Positions 1 to 6,833 of a DNA stretch of 12,033 nucleotides are shown here, in pieces. The notes under the pieces are model-generated. The model was given only the letters and a program-made list of their open reading frames with translations. It searched no databases and had not been told where the DNA came from. Both the position numbers and the translations under genes were made by a program. The DNA is taken from assembly GCA_903927495.1 (NCBI GenBank), contig CAIYNH010000646.1, positions 1 through 12,033 of the forward strand, written 5' to 3'. Every line of letters starts with the position of its first letter. Within the stretch, counting starts at the first letter, position 1. Source of the DNA: an uncultured beta proteobacterium. Its GTDB lineage: Bacteria; Pseudomonadota; Gammaproteobacteria; Burkholderiales; Burkholderiaceae_C.

Positions 1-1
1 C

Positions 2-850
2 AGGCGCCAGGCCGAACTTGTCAATTTTGCCGAGCTTCTGAAAACCAGCTGGCTGCTGATTTTTGTGTTCTGGATCGGTTGGATGGCGGGTGACATCGCA
101 CGACTGGTGTTGTTTGGATTGGGTTCTTTTTTTGCCCTGCGCGAGTTTTTAACCCTTTCTCCGACCCGCCAGGCTGACCACCGGAGCTTGGTGTTGGCTT
201 TTTTTGCCGTGTTACCGTTTCAGTACTGGCTGGTGGGCATCGAACAATTCAACTTGTTCACCGTTTTTATTCCGGTCTATGTGTTTCTGACACTGCCGGT
301 TGCCAGCGCCCTGGCGAATGACCCTCAGCGTTTTCTGGAGCGTAATGCCAAGCTGCAATGGGGCATCATGGTCTGCATTTACGGTATGAGCCATGTGCCT
401 GCGCTGCTGCTCCTGAACTTTCCGCGCTACAACAACAATCAAGCGTTTTTGGTTTTCTTTCTGGTGCTGGTGGTGCAAACCTGCATGCTGACCCAGCACT
501 TGGTGTCACGCTATTGGCCCAAGCCACCGGCGGCCCCGCTGATCAGTCAGAGTTTCAATTGGCACAGCTGGAGCTGGGGCATGGCGGTGGGCAGCCTGCT
601 GGGTGCGCTACTGGCGGGCATCACCCCGTTTGTACCGGGTCAGGCGTTTGCCATGGCTTTTATCGCATGTGCGGCCGGCTCGCTCGGACACCTGGTGATG
701 AAAGCCCTCAAGCGCGACCGGGGCATTCCGATCTGGCGCGACCAGGGCAAGGGTGTCACCGGTGCCGCCGGCATGCTCGACCGGATTGATTCGTTGTGCT
801 TCGCAGCGCCGGTTTTCTTTCATTCGATCAGATGGTATTTTGGGCTCTAG
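2..850 (+). CDS. Phosphatidate cytidylyltransferase, YnbB-type (5' end outside window)
   Basis: Likely an integral membrane CDP-diacylglycerol synthase, which makes CDP-diacylglycerol from CTP and phosphatidic acid for phospholipid synthesis. The reading frame is open to the left edge, so the true start lies upstream; the GTG at 65 is internal, because in-frame residues before it continue a hydrophobic segment. Several membrane helices are visible (for example around GALLAGITPFVPG). The C-terminal part carries the family's cytosolic motif in divergent form: VMKALKRDRG followed by a glycine-rich stretch and MLDRIDSL. The Lys-Asp pair of the classic CdsA signature is not visible, which I recall as typical of YnbB-like members. 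It ends 43 bases before ruvC on the same strand. The broad family is fairly secure; the exact substrate is inferred. Confidence 0.8.
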   Translation, partial: RRQAELVNFAELLKTSWLLIFVFWIGWMAGDIARLVLFGLGSFFALREFLTLSPTRQADHRSLVLAFFAVLPFQYWLVGIEQFNLFTVFIPVYVFLTLPVASALANDPQRFLERNAKLQWGIMVCIYGMSHVPALLLLNFPRYNNNQAFLVFFLVLVVQTCMLTQHLVSRYWPKPPAAPLISQSFNWHSWSWGMAVGSLLGALLAGITPFVPGQAFAMAFIACAAGSLGHLVMKALKRDRGIPIWRDQGKGVTGAAGMLDRIDSLCFAAPVFFHSIRWYFGL

Positions 851-856
851 AGCCCA
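841..856. repeat. Perfect 16-bp palindrome across the stop codon
   Basis: TGGGCTCTAGAGCCCA equals its own reverse complement and contains the TAG stop of the upstream gene. As RNA it could fold with a CTAG loop and a 6-bp stem. No T-run follows, so a classical terminator is not supported. It may be a protein-binding dyad, a weak RNA hairpin between the two genes, or chance. Confidence 0.5.
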
Positions 857-876
857 TCCATAATGCATAGGGAACT

Positions 877-897
877 ATGAATAATATAGCGATATGA
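877..897 (+). other. Possible 6-codon leader reading frame overlapping the ruvC start
   Basis: An ATG at 877 opens a frame reading M-N-N-I-A-I that stops at TGA 895-897. That stop overlaps the ruvC start as ATGA. An AGGGA at 869-873 lies only 3 bases before the ATG, while the ruvC ATG itself lacks a Shine-Dalgarno at normal distance. This arrangement would allow translational coupling into ruvC. Such a short frame can easily arise by chance, so this remains a hypothesis. Confidence 0.3.
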
Positions 898-1442
898 GAA
901 TTCTTGGCATTGATCCCGGCTTGCGTACCACCGGCTTTGGTGTGGTGGATGTGGAGGGCTCAGAGCTGACTTACGTAGCGAGCGGCACCATCAGCACCAC
1001 GCATCTGGACAAAGGCCAGCTGCCCGCACGCCTGAAAGTACTGTTTGACGGTATTCGCGAAATCGTGCTGCGCTACACGCCAGATGCAGCCTCGGTCGAG
1101 ATCGTCTTTGTCAATGTCAATCCGCAATCAACCTTACTCTTGGGTCAGGCGCGCGGTGCGGCGATCACAGCTTTGGTCTCCAGCGACTTACCGGTGGCTG
1201 AATACACCGCGTTGCAAATGAAGCAGGCGGTGGTGGGCTGGGGGCGGGCTGACAAAAAGCAAATTCAGGAAATGGTGCGACGCCTGCTGAACTTGCCCGG
1301 ACTTCCCGGCTCCGATGCCGCCGACGCGCTGGGCCTTGCCATTACCCATGCGCACGCAGCCAAGGCCATGGCTCGTCTGGCTCACGCTGATGGCATCATT
1401 GGCGCTGGTAGCGGTAAATACAAAGCTGGCAGAAGTCGATAG
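894..1442 (+). CDS. ruvC: Crossover junction endodeoxyribonuclease RuvC
   Basis: Holliday-junction resolvase that makes paired nicks in four-way junctions during recombinational repair, working with RuvAB in the cytoplasm. The 182-residue protein is close to the family's usual ~170-180. The RNase H-like acidic residues are all in place: Asp7 in RILGIDPG, Glu69 in SVEIVF, and Asp141 and Asp144 in [16 protein letters not shown]. Basic residues corresponding to the DNA-contacting lysines occur around 110-122 ([15 protein letters not shown]). The ATG at 894 is the first in-frame start, because an in-frame TAA sits at 882-884. ruvA and ruvB do not follow; in Burkholderiales ruvC commonly sits apart from them, near lipid-synthesis genes. 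Identification is secure. Confidence 0.97.
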   Translation: MRILGIDPGLRTTGFGVVDVEGSELTYVASGTISTTHLDKGQLPARLKVLFDGIREIVLRYTPDAASVEIVFVNVNPQSTLLLGQARGAAITALVSSDLPVAEYTALQMKQAVVGWGRADKKQIQEMVRRLLNLPGLPGSDAADALGLAITHAHAAKAMARLAHADGIIGAGSGKYKAGRSR

Positions 1443-1650
1443 CTGGGGGTTCGCCCTGCAATGCAGAGTAATCGCTCGGCACAACTCCGTGGTACTCATT
1501 CCATTTCCATATCAATCCGTCACTTTATTGCTTCGCCTTGCCGTGCATTTGCACTGTCTGCGGCTTTGCGCCTAATGTCGTATCGATCTGGAAACGGAAT
1601 CACTTCACCCATCGCGGCACATGTCGAATGACCGGAATTTGAGCGCCTGC

Positions 1651-1666
1651 AGCCAAGCGCTTGGCT
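1651..1666 (+). terminator. Palindromic hairpin, possible weak terminator after ruvC
   Basis: AGCCAAGCGCTTGGCT is a perfect 16-bp palindrome that can form a 6-bp stem with a GCGC loop. On the + strand it is followed by TTTCG and, 9 bases later, by TTTT, so the T-tract is interrupted. It lies between the convergent ruvC and beta-propeller genes, where a terminator is expected. The rest of 1443-1701 shows no gene or other structure I can support. Confidence 0.35.
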
Positions 1667-1701
1667 TTCGTATCGGTTTTGGGGGAACTAACCGTGCTGC
1701 T

Positions 1702-4428
1702 TCACTTGCTCGCTTTGATGGGCGAGGCCCCGCTGCCCCAGGGCGCAGACCAGAGATCCTGCCCGTGCAGGTAATGCACTTCATCGCCGCGCAACAGGGC
1801 GCGGTCGTCACCCCCCGAACTGCTCGGGTACGTCAAGGTGGTGCTGCGCTGCTCCACCCGCAGTTCTCCTTGTTGGCTCAGTGCGGTCGGGCCGACTGAG
1901 AAAAGGTAAAGCCCGGTGTCACTCCAGTCAAAATAATTGCGTGGATCGTCGGCTGTTACATAGTTGTAGCTAGGCAGCGTGGCATGGCGCTCAATGGGCA
2001 GCGTGAAACGGGCGAGTTCATCACCATTGCCGGTCACTGGCAGGAACGTGAAAGCATGATGATTAACCAGCGCCGCTGACTGTGTGCCGCGCTTGCCGAT
2101 GACGATACTCGACACTTCCTTGGGGCTAGCGGCATCGGCCACATTGAATAACGCAACTTTCACCCCCTGGTACCAGGCTCCACGGCCATCACCCCAGGAA
2201 CTGGCCGTATCTGCAACGGCATCTTTGCCAATTCCCAATAACAAATTTTCTCCAATGGGATGCAGATAGTCTGAGTACCCTGGTATCTGCAATTCGCCAG
2301 CCAACTTGGGGTCAGTTGGGTCAGCCAGATCAAGCACATACAGCGGATCAGTCACACGAAAGGTGACCAGGTAGCCGCGCTTGCCCACAAAGCGGGCGGC
2401 GTAGATTTTCTCGCCCGGCTTGCCCAAGGGCGCAGGACGTAGCGCATTGGGTAGTTGCCCAATGAGCGCCAAAGCACCCGAGCTTTCGCGCAACACGCTT
2501 AGCCGATGGGTTGAACTGCTGCTCCAGCTCTCGCCCAGCGAGGTGGCAATACGCAAATCGCCCTGCAACTCGCCCATACGAAACGGTTTTTTATCTTGCT
2601 CCCAACCCAAATGGCCCGCCACGCTGCCCGAGCCCCGGTATTTGGGCCCCGTGGGGGTCAAGGCAAATTTGTGCACATCCGTGGCGTAGTCCGCCGGGTA
2701 GATGGCAATCATCGCGCCAGTGCTGACACCGCCACTCATTGCGCTCGGGTCGCTCTGGGTGGTGTAGTTGTAGCGGGTCGTGGCAACATAAAGTGACTCA
2801 GTGGAAACGTAAGCTGTTTCGCTGTTGCCGGTCAGACACTGGGCCCGTGGCAGCGCCGTGGGGTTGCCAAGGTCAATGGCGGTAACCACCATCAGGTCAG
2901 GAGTTTGGCGCGTCTCAAGGCCGGGTGCTTGAAAACACGTATCTGCAGAAATCAGCGCCCCCTGATCGACCCCATTGAGGTACCACTTGGGCAGCAGTTC
3001 GGCCAAAGTTGCATTTTTCAGTGCCAACAGCTCTGCGGCAGCCTGCTTGGTCGGGTCGGCATCAAAAGCAATGGTGGGCATTGAGGGCGTGTAGCGGGTA
3101 ATCAGGTAAACGGTTTCATCAATACGCCTACTGGCGACCAGGTAGCCGTCCACTGCCAACCGTGTGCTGGCTTGCGGCTGGCTGCGATCCGCAATATTCA
3201 CCCACAACAGTTCAACCTGACCTTGGCGCCAGTCTTGCGGTGCAAACCAGTCGCGCAAGCCAATGGCCGGCGTTGCCACAGGTACTCCGGGTGGCATGCC
3301 CAGCACCGGGTAGTAACTCAGCTTTGATTCACCCAAGGCCACCAGTACATCGGCTTGCGCATTGAGACGATCGGTTGCCAGGTAGCTTTGTGCGTAAACT
3401 TTTTGCGTATCGAGGGCCAGTCGTGCCACGGTGCTGGCCTTGGCCGGTGGGTTGTCGGCCAGCGCCAGGATCTGCAAGCTTGACCCCGTCACATTGAGAT
3501 CCTGCCCTAAAACATAAAGATATTTGCCGTCGCTCTTGAACCGATCTGCTTCATCCACACCCACTTCTTGCAGATTGGTCGTGGAAAAATTGGTGGTTGT
3601 AGTAGCAGCCGGAGCAGGGGTTGAAGTCGACACGGCTACCGCAGAGTCGTAGTAGCGGTAACCCGAGTTGGTGGAGGCAGTGCGCTCGATCGCATCCTTA
3701 AGAAAGCGCTCCAGCGCGGTCGGTGTAGCAAAGGGTCTAAGCTGCGGCATGTTGCTGCCCAGTGCCGAATCAATGCCAATATTGAGCCAGAACCCTTCCG
3801 CTGGTGCGAGTTGGTTACTGAACGACAGATACGACTTGGCGACCACATAGTCTGCCAAAGTCGTGCCCCCCTTAGACTCCAGGCTGGGTGCGTAAAACTT
3901 CCATTTGCCTTGGGCAGCATCCCACCCCCACAGGGTCAAGATGGACTTGCCGGCCGCCGCCAAGCCGTTGTAAAGGCCTTGGTTGAACTGAGCGGGTGTC
4001 TTCTTATCGGCACTGGCCAGCAGATTCCAGCCCTGTACCAAATCGTCTGGCAGTAGCGTTGTACCAGTTCCAAGGGCTGATGCGAGTGCCAATGGGTCTG
4101 ATATCTCGGTGGCAGTATTGGCATTCACCCAAAAACCGTCTTTGGGAGCCAAACTGTTCAATACATCGTAACCCTGACTTTGGGCGTAGTTGGCCAACAA
4201 CGTAGAGCTCAGGCTGGGGGTGAAAAAAGCCCACTTGCGGTCAACTTTGTTCCACTTCCACACAGCAGAGATCGCTGATCCGTTAAACCGGGTCGCAACA
4301 TCTATGGGTTCAGGGTCACTGTTGCCTACCAGGTTCCAACCAGGCAACAGATTGATGGGTGTCAATGCTGACCCAATCACTGGCAGCAGCAAGCACAGCA
4401 GAGTGAAGGAACGAATCAATCGATGCAT
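1702..4428 (-). CDS. Exported beta-propeller protein (PF09826-like) with duplicated N-terminal GWNL module
   Basis: Function unknown. I start it at the ATG 4426-4428 because GGAG lies six bases upstream; the in-frame GTG at 4438-4440 includes the first base of that GGAG region and is less likely. The resulting 908 residues begin with a signal peptide (about 1-21, ending near VIGSA). Two related modules follow, at about 24-104 and 128-217, each with GWNL, a WxW...KW.F..PSL stretch, and LAP..GFW.N. A Ser/Thr/Ala-rich linker near 265-283 leads into a long propeller region whose hallmark strings match the secreted, WD40-distant Beta_propel family: VGVDEADRFKSDGKYLYV near 290 and FVGKRGYLVTF...DPLYVLDLADPTDP near 680-707. 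Cys498 and Cys531 could form a disulfide. It is probably periplasmic or secreted and has no visible catalytic motif. Confidence 0.85.
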   Translation of the reverse strand: MHRLIRSFTLLCLLLPVIGSALTPINLLPGWNLVGNSDPEPIDVATRFNGSAISAVWKWNKVDRKWAFFTPSLSSTLLANYAQSQGYDVLNSLAPKDGFWVNANTATEISDPLALASALGTGTTLLPDDLVQGWNLLASADKKTPAQFNQGLYNGLAAAGKSILTLWGWDAAQGKWKFYAPSLESKGGTTLADYVVAKSYLSFSNQLAPAEGFWLNIGIDSALGSNMPQLRPFATPTALERFLKDAIERTASTNSGYRYYDSAVAVSTSTPAPAATTTTNFSTTNLQEVGVDEADRFKSDGKYLYVLGQDLNVTGSSLQILALADNPPAKASTVARLALDTQKVYAQSYLATDRLNAQADVLVALGESKLSYYPVLGMPPGVPVATPAIGLRDWFAPQDWRQGQVELLWVNIADRSQPQASTRLAVDGYLVASRRIDETVYLITRYTPSMPTIAFDADPTKQAAAELLALKNATLAELLPKWYLNGVDQGALISADTCFQAPGLETRQTPDLMVVTAIDLGNPTALPRAQCLTGNSETAYVSTESLYVATTRYNYTTQSDPSAMSGGVSTGAMIAIYPADYATDVHKFALTPTGPKYRGSGSVAGHLGWEQDKKPFRMGELQGDLRIATSLGESWSSSSTHRLSVLRESSGALALIGQLPNALRPAPLGKPGEKIYAARFVGKRGYLVTFRVTDPLYVLDLADPTDPKLAGELQIPGYSDYLHPIGENLLLGIGKDAVADTASSWGDGRGAWYQGVKVALFNVADAASPKEVSSIVIGKRGTQSAALVNHHAFTFLPVTGNGDELARFTLPIERHATLPSYNYVTADDPRNYFDWSDTGLYLFSVGPTALSQQGELRVEQRSTTLTYPSSSGGDDRALLRGDEVHYLHGQDLWSAPWGSGASPIKASK

Positions 4429-4528
4429 GGCAATCTCCACATATTCCGCGAATCAATGGGAATTATGGCCCTGGCGAAAACGTCTGGCAAGGTATGGTAT
4501 GCCTTGGCGGTGTTAGCGAATCGGCATT

Positions 4529-4544
4529 TAAACCACGTGAAACC
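4529..4544. promoter_or_regulatory. Degenerate parS-like site (11 of 16 positions)
   Basis: The stretch around CACGTGAAAC matches 10 consecutive positions of the common bacterial parS consensus TGTTTCACGTGAAACA, and 11 of 16 overall. It is intergenic, upstream of the propeller gene, in a window that also encodes ParB. Genuine parS sites usually match more closely, so it may instead be another regulator's site or chance. Confidence 0.2.
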
Positions 4545-4617
4545 AAGTAGCGCAAGCTGGAACAAGACCCAGCCCAGCGATGGGTCGAAGCGAGTGGGTC
4601 GTAACCTAAGCCAGAGC

Positions 4618-4639
4618 TGCATAAGTAGCTATAAAAAAT
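4618..4639 (-). repeat. Comamonadaceae-type intergenic repeat motif, copy 1
   Basis: On the - strand this reads ATTTTTTATAGCTACTTATGCA. Its core TTTTTATAGCTAC nearly matches TTTTTATAGCTGC at the right end of the window. From memory, such TATAGCTGCTTGCGC-like elements are scattered between genes in Comamonadaceae. Its T-run also serves the putative terminator just upstream. Confidence 0.35.
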
Positions 4640-4662
4640 GGACTGTGCCGCAGTGCAACACA
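4633..4662 (-). terminator. Putative rho-independent terminator of the desulfhydrase-type gene
   Basis: On the - strand TGTGTTGC-ACT-GCGGCACA can fold into an 8-bp stem, with two G-U pairs and a three-base loop. It is followed after five bases by six T residues (complement of A4633-4638). It begins about 14 bases past the stop codon of the upstream gene. The propeller gene therefore probably uses its own promoter within 4441-4630; I cannot single out convincing -35/-10 boxes there. Confidence 0.45.
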
Positions 4663-4676
4663 AACCTGTCTTGGAA

Positions 4677-5714
4677 TCAGTTGGCAACCTCGACGCGGCC
4701 TAATACCGCGTCCTCATGCATATGCAGGGCAGGCAGGCCACCGGTGTGCACAAAAAGCACGTTTTCATCGGGCTTGAAGTAGCCCTGGCGCGCCAGGTTG
4801 ATCAGCCCTGACATGGCCTTTCCGGTGTACACCGGATCAAGCAAAACCCCCTCGGTGCGTGCCAGCATTTGCACAGCTTCAACCATTCCAGCATTGGGCA
4901 CGGAGTAGTTTGGCTGCCAGTAGCCGCCGATGCAGATCACGGCTTCGCGCGCAATCGTCACGCCCGCATTCAGTAAATCCAGCACCGCTTGCGCGTCCTG
5001 GTAAACCAGGGGCTCCTGATCGACTGGGTCACGGCTGACACCAATGCCAATCACCGGAATAGGGATGTGGTTGCCCAGAAAGCCGGCCAGCAAACCGGCA
5101 TGCGTTCCGGCGCTGCCAGAGCCAACAACCAACCGGTCAATAGTTACTTGTTGTTCAAAAAACTGCTGTTGCAATTCCTGTGCGCAGGCGACGTAGCCCA
5201 ATCCGCCCAAGGCGTTGGAGCCACCAACAGGAATGACATAGGACTTGCGTCCCAACGCAGTGACATCATCGGCCATGTTTTGCATGACCTCCATCAGCTT
5301 GCTGCCAGCGGGTACCACGCTCAGGCTTTCAGCGCCAAGTAGTCGAAACATGAATTGGTTACCGCTGGCACTTTCCTTGAAGCTGCCAGGCAATCGCTCC
5401 TCAATCAACAAACGGCATTTCAAACCTTCTTTGGCGGCAGCGGCTAGCGTGATGCGGCAATGGTTGGACTGAGGCGCACCGCAGGTGATCAGCGTATCTG
5501 CGCCCTCGGCCAGGGCATCCGCCACCAGAAATTCGAGTTTTCGGGTCTTGTTTCCGCCTGGGAAAAGGCCCAGCATGTCATCCCGCTTGATCCATATTTT
5601 TGGCCCCCGGCCAGCGGGGCAACTGGCGGCCAGCGCCTGCGTGAAGCGCGGCATGAACTCGAGTGGTGTGGCATTGGCGGTGTAGCGTCGACGCGGAAAA
5701 CGTGAAAGATCCAT
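4677..5714 (-). CDS. PLP-dependent D-cysteine desulfhydrase / L-cysteate sulfo-lyase-type enzyme
   Basis: A member of the ACC deaminase/D-cysteine desulfhydrase fold (tryptophan-synthase-beta type PLP enzymes), 345 residues, cytoplasmic. The PLP lysine is Lys56 in GGNKTRKLEF, and Ser83 lies in the conserved APQSNHCR. Two positions that separate ACC deaminase (Glu295 and Leu322) from D-cysteine desulfhydrase are Thr297 (DPVYTGK) and Thr324 (VHTGG) here, so ACC deaminase activity is unlikely. Family members either break D-cysteine into pyruvate, sulfide and ammonia or, as CuyA, split L-cysteate into pyruvate, sulfite and ammonia; the sequence alone does not decide. The tauABC-type transporter nearby makes a sulfonate substrate plausible. 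The ATG at 5712-5714 gives the family's usual N-terminus (LSRFPRRRYTANATPLE), though no strong Shine-Dalgarno precedes it. Confidence 0.85.
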   Translation of the reverse strand: MDLSRFPRRRYTANATPLEFMPRFTQALAASCPAGRGPKIWIKRDDMLGLFPGGNKTRKLEFLVADALAEGADTLITCGAPQSNHCRITLAAAAKEGLKCRLLIEERLPGSFKESASGNQFMFRLLGAESLSVVPAGSKLMEVMQNMADDVTALGRKSYVIPVGGSNALGGLGYVACAQELQQQFFEQQVTIDRLVVGSGSAGTHAGLLAGFLGNHIPIPVIGIGVSRDPVDQEPLVYQDAQAVLDLLNAGVTIAREAVICIGGYWQPNYSVPNAGMVEAVQMLARTEGVLLDPVYTGKAMSGLINLARQGYFKPDENVLFVHTGGLPALHMHEDAVLGRVEVAN

Positions 5715-6120
5715 AAATTGCCAATCATGATAATGAGTGTATTCCTGTACTCGGAACGTGCTGTCATCAATCGGATCATTGGATGCGGCATGCGAGTCCA
5801 GGGTAAACCGTAGCTTATTCCATTTCTAAATCATCCCTGTTCTTGTTGTTTCACATTGACTTGTTGCAGTCATGTTTGCGGCTCGATGCCTAGACACGAA
5901 CGATTTAACGTGAAAATGATTGAACGTGAAATTACATGTGCGAAACCTGTATAAAACACGCTTGGTATCACGTTACGTCATCCAAAGCCTGTCAATTGAC
6001 GTTTTTGACTTGGCTTGTAAACCTGTTGTGTGCTTTACCTTGCTATTACTGAACTTTCACATTACCTTGTAGTCAAACAGGCATCATTCATAGAAACCAT
6101 TTCATCTACTTGGGAAAATC
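5715..6120. promoter_or_regulatory. 406-base divergent intergenic region
   Basis: This gene-free region separates the start of the desulfhydrase-type gene (- strand) from the start of the glycine-zipper gene (+ strand), so promoters for both should lie here. It is visibly more AT-rich than its surroundings. The hexamer GTGAAA or its complement TTTCAC occurs at 5849-5854, 5910-5915, 5926-5931 and 6055-6060. TTGACG at 5996-6001 could be a -35 box for the + strand gene, but no good -10 lies at proper spacing. TATAAA at 5950-5955 likewise lacks a well-spaced -35. I see no RNA gene. Confidence 0.5.
5902..5933 (+). repeat. 16-bp tandem direct repeat, candidate operator
   Basis: GATTTAACGTGAAAAT (5902-5917) is followed directly by GATTGAACGTGAAATT (5918-5933); 14 of 16 positions agree. 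An inverted copy of the core AACGTGA is at 5968-5974 (TCACGTT). Adjacent direct repeats in a divergent promoter region resemble binding sites for a dimeric or response-regulator-type protein. The regulator is unknown. Confidence 0.5.
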
Positions 6121-6777
6121 ATGAAAAAGTTACTTTTTCTTTCTGCTGTGCTGGTTGTTTGCGGTATCAGTTCGGCCCAGGAAGTTGGACGCGTTATTTC
6201 CGTAAGCCCCATCATTCAACAAGTTGGCGTGCCCCGCAACGTGTGCAACACCGAAGAAGTACTGGTGCAGCCACCCAAATCGGGGGCCGGCGCGCTGATG
6301 GGCGGTCTTGCTGGTGGTGCTATTGGTAACGCGGTTGGCGGGGGCAGCGGCAAAGCGGCCGCCACCATGATCGGCATCATGGGTGGTGCGATTGTGGGTG
6401 ACAGTATTGAAGGTGCTCCCATGGCTCAGGCGCGCTCCGTTCAAAGGTGCAATGTGCAAACCTTTTATGAAAATCGAACGCTCGCCTACAACGTGGTTTA
6501 TGAGTACGCCGGCAAGCAGTTTTCGGTACAGATGCCAAACAACCCAGGTCCCACGGTACAGCTGCAAATTACGCCGGTCGGTGCAAGCCCACTAGCGGCT
6601 TCACCTACGGGCCCCGTCACTTACCAGCAAGCTGTCAACCCGCCGCCCATCATCATGATGGCACAGCCGGTTTACCCGGTGTATGAGCAACGTCCTTACT
6701 ACCCGCCAATTCACCTGGATTTTGGTTATGGGTATTGGGGCGGTCACAGCAGCGGTCACGGTGGCGGCCATCGCTGA
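6121..6777 (+). CDS. Exported glycine-zipper protein with His-rich C-terminus
   Basis: A 218-residue protein of the glycine-zipper 2TM (17-kDa antigen-like) type. An N-terminal signal peptide (MKKLLFLSAVLVVCGISSA) suggests export and cleavage near residue 19; Cys14 lacks a convincing lipobox. Residues about 55-94 form the glycine zipper, with repeated small-residue spacing (GALMGGLAGGAIG, IMGGAIVGD), which probably inserts in or packs against a membrane. A conserved-looking segment follows (YNVVYEYAGKQFSVQMPNNPGP, about 123-144), then a Pro/Tyr-rich tail ending in GGHSSGHGGGHR. Cys42 and Cys110 flank the zipper and could form a disulfide. GGGA at 6112-6115 is well placed before the ATG. It is probably an envelope protein of unknown role, convergent with tauC across a 56-base gap in which I see no strong terminator. 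Confidence 0.8.
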   Translation: MKKLLFLSAVLVVCGISSAQEVGRVISVSPIIQQVGVPRNVCNTEEVLVQPPKSGAGALMGGLAGGAIGNAVGGGSGKAAATMIGIMGGAIVGDSIEGAPMAQARSVQRCNVQTFYENRTLAYNVVYEYAGKQFSVQMPNNPGPTVQLQITPVGASPLAASPTGPVTYQQAVNPPPIIMMAQPVYPVYEQRPYYPPIHLDFGYGYWGGHSSGHGGGHR

Positions 6778-6833
6778 TGCGGGTTGATAGCAAGCGCAGA
6801 AATAGCGCCTGCCAACCAGCATCTGCCCGGTTC

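Noticed and set aside
65..67. GTG as the start of the first gene
   Set aside because: The same frame is open to the left edge and the residues before the GTG continue a hydrophobic segment, so the gene is cut by the window.
358..789. Long alternative-frame reading frames over the lipid gene
   Set aside because: They lie opposite or across a clearly conserved membrane protein and show only biased-codon shadow composition.
1441..1465. GGGGGTTCGCCC resembling a tRNA T-arm
   Set aside because: No matching acceptor, D or anticodon arms could be found around it.
1315..1575. An open frame running from inside ruvC into the intergenic region
   Set aside because: It overlaps ruvC in another frame, has no ribosome-binding site and shows no recognisable protein pattern.
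4438..4440. GTG as the start of the propeller protein
   Set aside because: The ATG four codons later has a well-spaced GGAG and gives a cleaner signal peptide.
5847..5862. TGTTTCAC as part of a complete parS site
   Set aside because: The left half matches perfectly, but the right half agrees at only 2 of 8 positions.
6121..6180. Glycine-zipper protein as a lipoprotein
   Set aside because: Cys14 is preceded by Leu-Val-Val, which is not an acceptable lipobox; a type I signal peptide fits better.
6778..6833. Terminator between the glycine-zipper gene and tauC
   Set aside because: Only a 4-bp GCGC pairing is visible and no T-run follows on either strand.
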